Below, one piece after another: positions 58,750-64,000 of a DNA stretch of 64,000 nucleotides (position 1 is the first letter of the stretch; every line of letters starts with the position of its first letter). The DNA is from Actinomucor elegans (lineage: Eukaryota; Mucoromycota; Mucoromycetes; Mucorales; Mucoraceae): NCBI GenBank assembly GCA_026027325.1, contig JAMSLZ010000002.1, positions 620,001 through 684,000 of the forward strand, read 5' to 3'. A program made the position numbers and the translations under genes. The notes beneath the pieces are model-generated. The model had not been told where the DNA came from and made no database searches. It saw only the letters and a program-made list of their open reading frames with translations.

Positions 58750-59160
58750 TTGACGTTCCTTGACCTATTCCGGTTTAATATCTCATCTACCAACTTGCAC
58801 AAGCTTATAATAAATCACTATATCTACTAAAATAGTTATATGATTCAAGTACAATGGTTATTAAATTTCAGCAATTGGCATTTCATTACATAAATGCCAT
58901 ACTAGAAAACTGGATTTGATGATGGTTTCATTTTTTCGGCCAATTTCGGTTCGGTATCACACCTAATTGCTAGCGCTTTTTCAGAGTGAAGTCCTGTGCG
59001 CATTAGATCCTTTGTTTCCCGCAAATACAACGAGTGTATTATCCATCAATGACGGTAACAATAAAATGCGTGTATCTGATATTAATGAAATGCAATGCTC
59101 CGTAGATCTCTCGCATCCGATAGTATACACTTGGGATGAGTCACCCACATCTATTTACTC
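58750..59160 (+). repeat. Three tandem copies of the dispersed repeat
   Basis: Cores at about 58784 (TATCTCATCTACC), 58951 (TATCACACCTAATTG) and 59113 (TCTCGCATCCGATAG), a period of about 160-167 bp. The third appears to have lost the segment between AGATCTCTC and GCATC. Confidence 0.65.
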
Positions 59161-59805
59161 ACATATATAAAAGAGATAGAAAACCCTGAGTGCGTTAGAT
59201 TAGAGTAGCCAGTCTTGTTTTAATTGATTTACTTGATCATTTAGCTGTCTCTATGTCATTTAACATGACAAGATCGATAAACTGAAAGTACATGCATCAT
59301 TATGTCACCATGTTTACTGTGGAGGAAAGCACACTTGAGCAGGCTATATTAACCAAATGAGTGTCTTTATTTTGAGTAGGCACTAATCCTAATGTGGATA
59401 TCTTATGTTTAAATTAAATGAAACAATTGTTTTTTTTTTATGCAGCTTGATCGTAGCTGGATCGTCTGCGAAGCCTCTTTTTGTGTTACAGAAGCAGCGC
59501 CTGGACCTACATTCACATGTAAATGAGCTGTCTTTTTTTTAACCAGAGGTAGAAACTGTTCCAATCCGATAAAAAAGGATTTCGGACAAAAAGATCATTC
59601 GATATTAGTTGTCTTGTAACTAGAATTTGTAACGCTACTTAGGGTTATATCATTATCATAAAGATGCTGTTGTTTATAAAAAAAAAATCTATTGATTTGT
59701 ATATACTTTTTTAATGAATATTTACAAATGAAAAAAAAGTACTAGCGCAGAGCTAGAAAGATATAAGCATAATTACAAAATTAAGAGGTGTATATAATAA
59801 ATAAA

Positions 59806-61672
59806 CTAGTTTCTTGACTGAGGTTTATCGGTAAAAGGTAGTCGATGATAGTTGGATTTGGCCATACTATCACTGATCAGAGGGGGAGCATTTTGCTGAG
59901 GCGAATAACACTCCCCACCATTGTTGTCATCTTCCATCACTTCATCAAAAGACGATTGTGATTGACTTTCTGTGGTGCCTGATGCGCCAATAGTTGGAGT
60001 AGTAGTATCCACACGTGGAATGCAGCTCTCTTCACTACTGCCTGATGTTGCTGCTGCATTGTTCTGACGGTGGACTTTGTAGATATCGATCGATCCGCTT
60101 GAAGATGAGCTTCTGGCGTTATCTGTGTCGCGTTCAATGAATCCGTCAGTCGATTCCGTACTACCCGTCATCTTGTTATGCACATTACCGTTTGAACTAC
60201 TATCAGCCAAACTGCCACTGATATACAAAGTCAGTATCTAATGGTATAATTTCTACGAATGCATATGTATATACCTTCCCGGTGAATCACGCTTAGCGCG
60301 TTTGCGTAGTCGAGCAATCTTTCGGTTGGTAGCATCTTGTTCTGCTTTGAAGTTATTCAGGTACTGTTGGTATTCCTATAATACAATAGAGCATTAGTGT
60401 TTCGTATAAAAACCCATTATTATCAGTCTACTAACCTTGTACTCGTTCGTCTGTCTATAAGCATTTAACGCATCAATGTACTTGTCTTTGGCTCGCATAG
60501 CTGTACGTTCATATGCTTGTTTTTGATTCAGACTCAAGTTTTTCCATTGGTCACCCACCAATTTAGCAATTTCGACAAAAGTCAAGCTATGATCTTTGAG
60601 TTTTGCCCTGGCGTCATTGGAGAACATGATGTAGGCTGAAGGTGGCTTGATAGGCGCATTTTTATCTGGTTTAGGGTGACGTCTGTACTTGCGTTTCAGC
60701 GGCGATGTACGTGAAGAGGAAGAAGAGGAAGAGGTTTTGTTATTGCGTGAAGCATCGGTTTGTTGTGTATCCTCATCTTCTTCTTCGTCATCATCTTCTT
60801 CGTCGTTGGAACTAAACGAACTGCGGGAATCTTTCATCATGGGGTCATCCATGATAATTGCATGTTGTGTAGGAGATTGTAATTGTGATGCTGGTGATAG
60901 CGATTGAGATGGTTGAGGTTGGGAAAAGGAATGATGGCGGAAGTTGCCTTCGAAAGAGGGTTGAGTATTACCAAGAGAAGTAGGGTGACGCGGGGAACTC
61001 ATGGAGCCATAACCACTAGTTGTATATGTGCCTGAAGACCCCTCACTACTATGGTTACCATTATTGGATTCTAATGCATAGATTAGTTACTGTGCAAATA
61101 ATATTCTCAGCTTCTGGAACTTACTGGAACGCGAAAAGTTGGAGGTTGGTGGAGAAGGTGGAGGTAGAAAAGAAGCAGTTAAATGAAGAGGTTGATTCTT
61201 TGGCACGCCTTTCAATGTGGCTATTCCTCTTTGAATCACCTGAGACCCTTGTCAATGATATGCTTACCAGTAGATGTAAATGACTTACCCTGCGATGGCC
61301 TCGCTTTACATTTAATGCAATCAAATCTTCCTCAGTGACTTCTAATACCTAATATAAATAATCTGTTTAAGAACTGGGTTCTAAACCAAGGATGACAGGA
61401 GTGAAAAAAGAAGGAAAAAGAAGTGGATCACAGAAGAGAATAGAACAAGAATAGGACTTTTAAATACTTACGGCTTGTAATGATTCAAACCCTTCGTTGA
61501 TAAAGTCTTCGTAATACTGAGGTAAGAAGCAGCTATCCAGGAATTCCTTCACTTGCAAATGTTCTTTGGAAGTAAAGCAGTGTTTCTCTGGTGACATTGA
61601 ATTCATAGTTTCATATGAGTTCTGCTCAAGATTATGATTAGTACTTGTAATAACCATAGTAGATATATACAT
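59806..61672 (-). CDS. SAM-domain plus HMG-box transcription factor
   Basis: Six exons in transcript order: 61672-61472, 61348-61289, 61239-61125, 61070-60436, 60375-60275, 60217-59806; 507 aa. A SAM (sterile alpha motif) domain lies at about residues 26-97 (EFLDSCFLPQYYEDFINEG...DLIALNVKRGHRR...QRGIA). A Ser/Gln/Asp-rich linker follows with a long acidic run (EEDDDEEEDED). The HMG box starts near PKPDKNAPIKPPSAYIMFS and runs through FVEIAKLVGDQWKNLS and DKYIDALNAYR. A basic coiled segment (ATNRKIARLRKRAKR) and a disordered Ser/Thr-rich tail end the protein. HMG boxes bend DNA, and SAM domains self-associate or bind partners. Alternative starts are the Mets at about residues 6 and 24. It is not obviously the Mucorales sex-locus HMG gene, since no TPT or RNA-helicase sex-locus neighbour is seen. 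Confidence 0.85.
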
Positions 61673-63209
61673 ACACTATTGTAAATCAATGAATGGTTAT
61701 AGTGGTTGATTAAGATAATTTTAAAGTAGGTGATACTATCAAGTGTATAAATGAAGAAAAAAAAAGAAGAAGAAAAAAGAAAAAATCTTACAGCGCACTT
61801 ATACAAATGACCTGGTTAAAGTTAAAGTGAGTTGCTTGAAAAGGGAATAGAAGCCTCCCAACTGATTTCGAGAATGTTCGGCTAGTCACTGCTTGGGCCT
61901 GTTTGAGTAACAGTAGCGACGTCATTTATTTACAAGATTATATCATGATTGACTTTTATAGGAGCCTGGTAGAAACGTCTCATTCCCCTGGTCCTCTCAA
62001 GATCGAGAGCAACCTAACAATTACTCGATTATTACGGATACTTGGGCAATAAGATGCTATCATACTGTGAATTAGGCTAGAATGATATGTTATCTCTATT
62101 CATATATTAAACTGATACTATTTCCCTTTAATTATATGCAGTGCCTCCTATTTTTCCAGTTTATATATAGTAAGCTGGTAGAATACTAAAAAGAAACTTT
62201 ACACTTGGAAGCTTTATTTCTAGTTGGTCCTTTTAATCGAGATCGATGATGAATCATTTCAAGTTAAAATCACTGAAGCGCCACTGTGCGAACTAAACAT
62301 AGAAAAATATGTAAAATATTTAGCACGCATCTGGCTGGATGATCTAGACTTTGGTGGATAGAACCTCCCATTAGTCTCTATCTGTAGATCTACCCATACA
62401 ATCGCGAAACTGGGTTTGTATCTACAGTCAACTAAAGATAATACTCTACTTTTTTTGGGTAATATGCAAAAGCGAAACGCGCCCTTTCCAATATAATAAA
62501 TCTATCTGACTGTACTCTATTGGCACGAGCACTAGAGACAATAATGTCGAAGTAGCGGTTTACATCTTGTTCCATCAGTCATATATTGATTTATATATCT
62601 GCAACAAGCCGAGATATCCCTTTAATATATAGGTAATCCATAGAACGATGCTCACTCTTTCTAATGAACTAATTTTCTTGATTGTAGCTCAATATTTAAG
62701 CAAATTGTAAAGCTTCTACGATCTGAATTGTCAAAGTGGATGTTTAAATCATGACTTGTCTAATTACAAAGACACTTCTAGATCAATAGCTAGTCAAGAC
62801 CGTTCTTTAATTCTCAATTGAAAAAATAGAACAAAATGTACTCGTTCCAATGGAATAAATGTTGTCACTGTATGTCGACATGGAAAAGTATTAGAAGCTA
62901 TACCCTCTGAATAGTCGGAATGGGCATTTAAAGCTTGACTCATCAAACCACAAGATCACTTGTGAGTCAGCAACAAGCCGAGATATACGGGCAAAATATA
63001 GAGAGAGAGAGAGAGAGAGAAAATGCGCACTTGTATACCTACATAATCAGCGCTAGTAAGCATTATTAAAGGCTGTGCTATTTACGGTAATTGGGCCATT
63101 TGCTTCTCCAAATTGGCCTAAATATATAACCGACTGTGGCAATCATGCTATAATAAGAAATGCGCACAATAATCAAACGAGATGATCTACATACAAAAAC
63201 TATTTTTAT
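61673..63209. other. Spacer with diverged local repeats and a possible F-box relic
   Basis: No intact gene. Two copies of the block GCAACAAGCCGAGATAT (about 62600-62616 and 62971-62987) and a related segment in between point to a degraded local duplication. A GA microsatellite lies at 63001-63020. Confidence 0.45.
62648..62830 (+). pseudogene. Possible F-box protein 5' relic
   Basis: From the ATG at 62648 the reading begins MLTLSNELIFLIVAQYLSKL, which fits the first helix of an F-box, and then meets a stop. Related diverged segments nearby repeat the following sequence. Only about 20 residues support this. Confidence 0.25.
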
Positions 63210-64000
63210 TTAAAAAGCTCCTCCACCAGCATTTCTACTACTGCTCATCATAGAGTTCATTTGTTGTTTTCTCTGTTGCTCCAACTTGGGACAATCATTG
63301 ATACGATGACCAAGACCACCACAGAAAGAACAGCCTCCAGTCAAACTGCCATATTTCTCTGAAGGATCTTCCATAGCAGCCAAGAAGGGAGGGATGCGCT
63401 GTTTGGCTTCTCTTAGCAAATGTTTTAAATCCAATCGAATCTGTTCTGAGCAATGCTGATTGATAAATGTAGTTGCTACACCTGTTCTTCCACTACGACC
63501 AGTACGACCAATACGATGCACTATACAATGTATGAGTGTTAGACTGAATAAATGGTTTATAATGCCTATGCTTACCATAATCTTCAATTTCCTTTGGCAT
63601 ATCAAAGTTAATGACATGTTTGATCTCAGGGAAATCAAGACCTTTAGAAGCGACATCAGTGGCTACAAGCACATCTTTCTTATAGTCTTTAAATGATTGA
63701 ATAGCATATTCACGTTCTTCTTGGGCTATCAATACACGAATATTAGTATCATGCTTATAAAATAGGCTTGTATACCTTACTTTTACCACCATGAATGGCT
63801 ACTGTTTCTACACCTTTTAGTAAAAAGTATTCATGGATATCATCCACATCATTTTTGTTTTCAGCAAACACAAGCACCTGCAACATGAGTTTAATTGCTT
63901 GTAATATAACAAATCATAATAAACTTACGGGTGGTGGTGTCTTTTGTAAGCATTCCAAAAGATACACCATCTTAGCTTCTTGTTTCACATATTCTACTTC
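63210..64000 (-). CDS. DDX41: DEAD-box RNA helicase DDX41-like, 3' part (runs off right edge)
   Basis: Four exons visible in transcript order: 64000-63929 (continues beyond the window), 63877-63781, 63725-63576, 63520-63210; 209 C-terminal residues. Helicase domain 2 is complete from [18 protein letters not shown] through [29 protein letters not shown] (motif V) and [13 protein letters not shown] (motif VI). After it comes the DDX41-specific tail with [12 protein letters not shown] and a CCHC zinc knuckle, [17 protein letters not shown]41 (Drosophila Abstrakt) works in pre-mRNA splicing. Helicase domain 1 and the start codon lie outside the window. Confidence 0.93.

Larger units (their letters stand above)
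56570..59805. other. Long spacer with repeats and a GC-richer patch
   Basis: No gene recognised. It contains a GC-richer segment with a potential stem (57494-57660), a TA tract (57714-57732), and five plus-strand copies of the dispersed repeat between 57815 and 59160. Confidence 0.55.

Noticed and set aside
1330..59160. Reading the regularly spaced repeat groups as CRISPR arrays
   Set aside because: The genome is eukaryotic, the repeats are strongly diverged, and units are too long and too few per group.

Overview
The window is nuclear DNA of a filamentous fungus, most likely Mucoromycotina (Mucorales-like). It is AT-rich. Genes carry many short introns of about 40-85 nt with gtaagt/gtatgt-type donors and TTAAC/CTAAC-like branch sites. 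The proteins are fungal: a Con7-like zinc-finger factor, Hsf, mitochondrial RNB exonuclease, Ccs1, cytosolic coproporphyrinogen oxidase and a Kre9/Knh1-like GPI protein. The taxonomic call is inference. All gene models were spliced by eye from the raw sequence; each joins in frame and its total length divides by three.

Layout. 0-12 kb: a secreted double-psi barrel protein, a Con7-like factor, a membrane-anchored RBR ubiquitin ligase and a small acidic protein, separated by AT-rich spacers. 13.5-21.6 kb: heat shock factor, convergent with an unusually short class II myosin heavy chain, then an STK32/YANK-type AGC kinase. 21.6-31.4 kb: a gene-poor region with about four tandem copies of a 1.5-1.6 kb unit carrying a small secreted-protein gene (two intact, one broken, one reduced to flanking sequence). 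31.4-44.8 kb: HEM13, a mitochondrial RNase II-type exonuclease, a tiny I9-type proteinase inhibitor, CCS1, and a 1591-aa fusion of fatty acyl-CoA reductase and glycerolipid acyltransferase. 46.6-53.1 kb: COMPASS subunit Swd1/RBBP5, Rpb12, a decayed Helitron Rep protein, eIF2B-beta and a mitochondrial 2-Cys peroxiredoxin. 53-64 kb: coding debris, a GPI-anchored Kre9/Knh1-like protein, a SAM + HMG-box factor, and the 3' part of a DDX41-type helicase that runs off the right edge.

Most genes are housekeeping, and neighbours show no obvious pathway link. Convergent pairs are packed tightly (47-100 bp apart at HSF/myosin, SWD1/RPB12, GCD7/PRX). The long spacers hold a degenerate dispersed repeat whose copies usually lie in head-to-tail groups with a period near 130-175 bp.

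The points most worth following up are that repeat family, the tandem secreted-protein cluster, the reductase-acyltransferase fusion that lacks the usual catalytic histidine of its acyltransferase motif, the Helitron relic, and the short-tailed myosin II.
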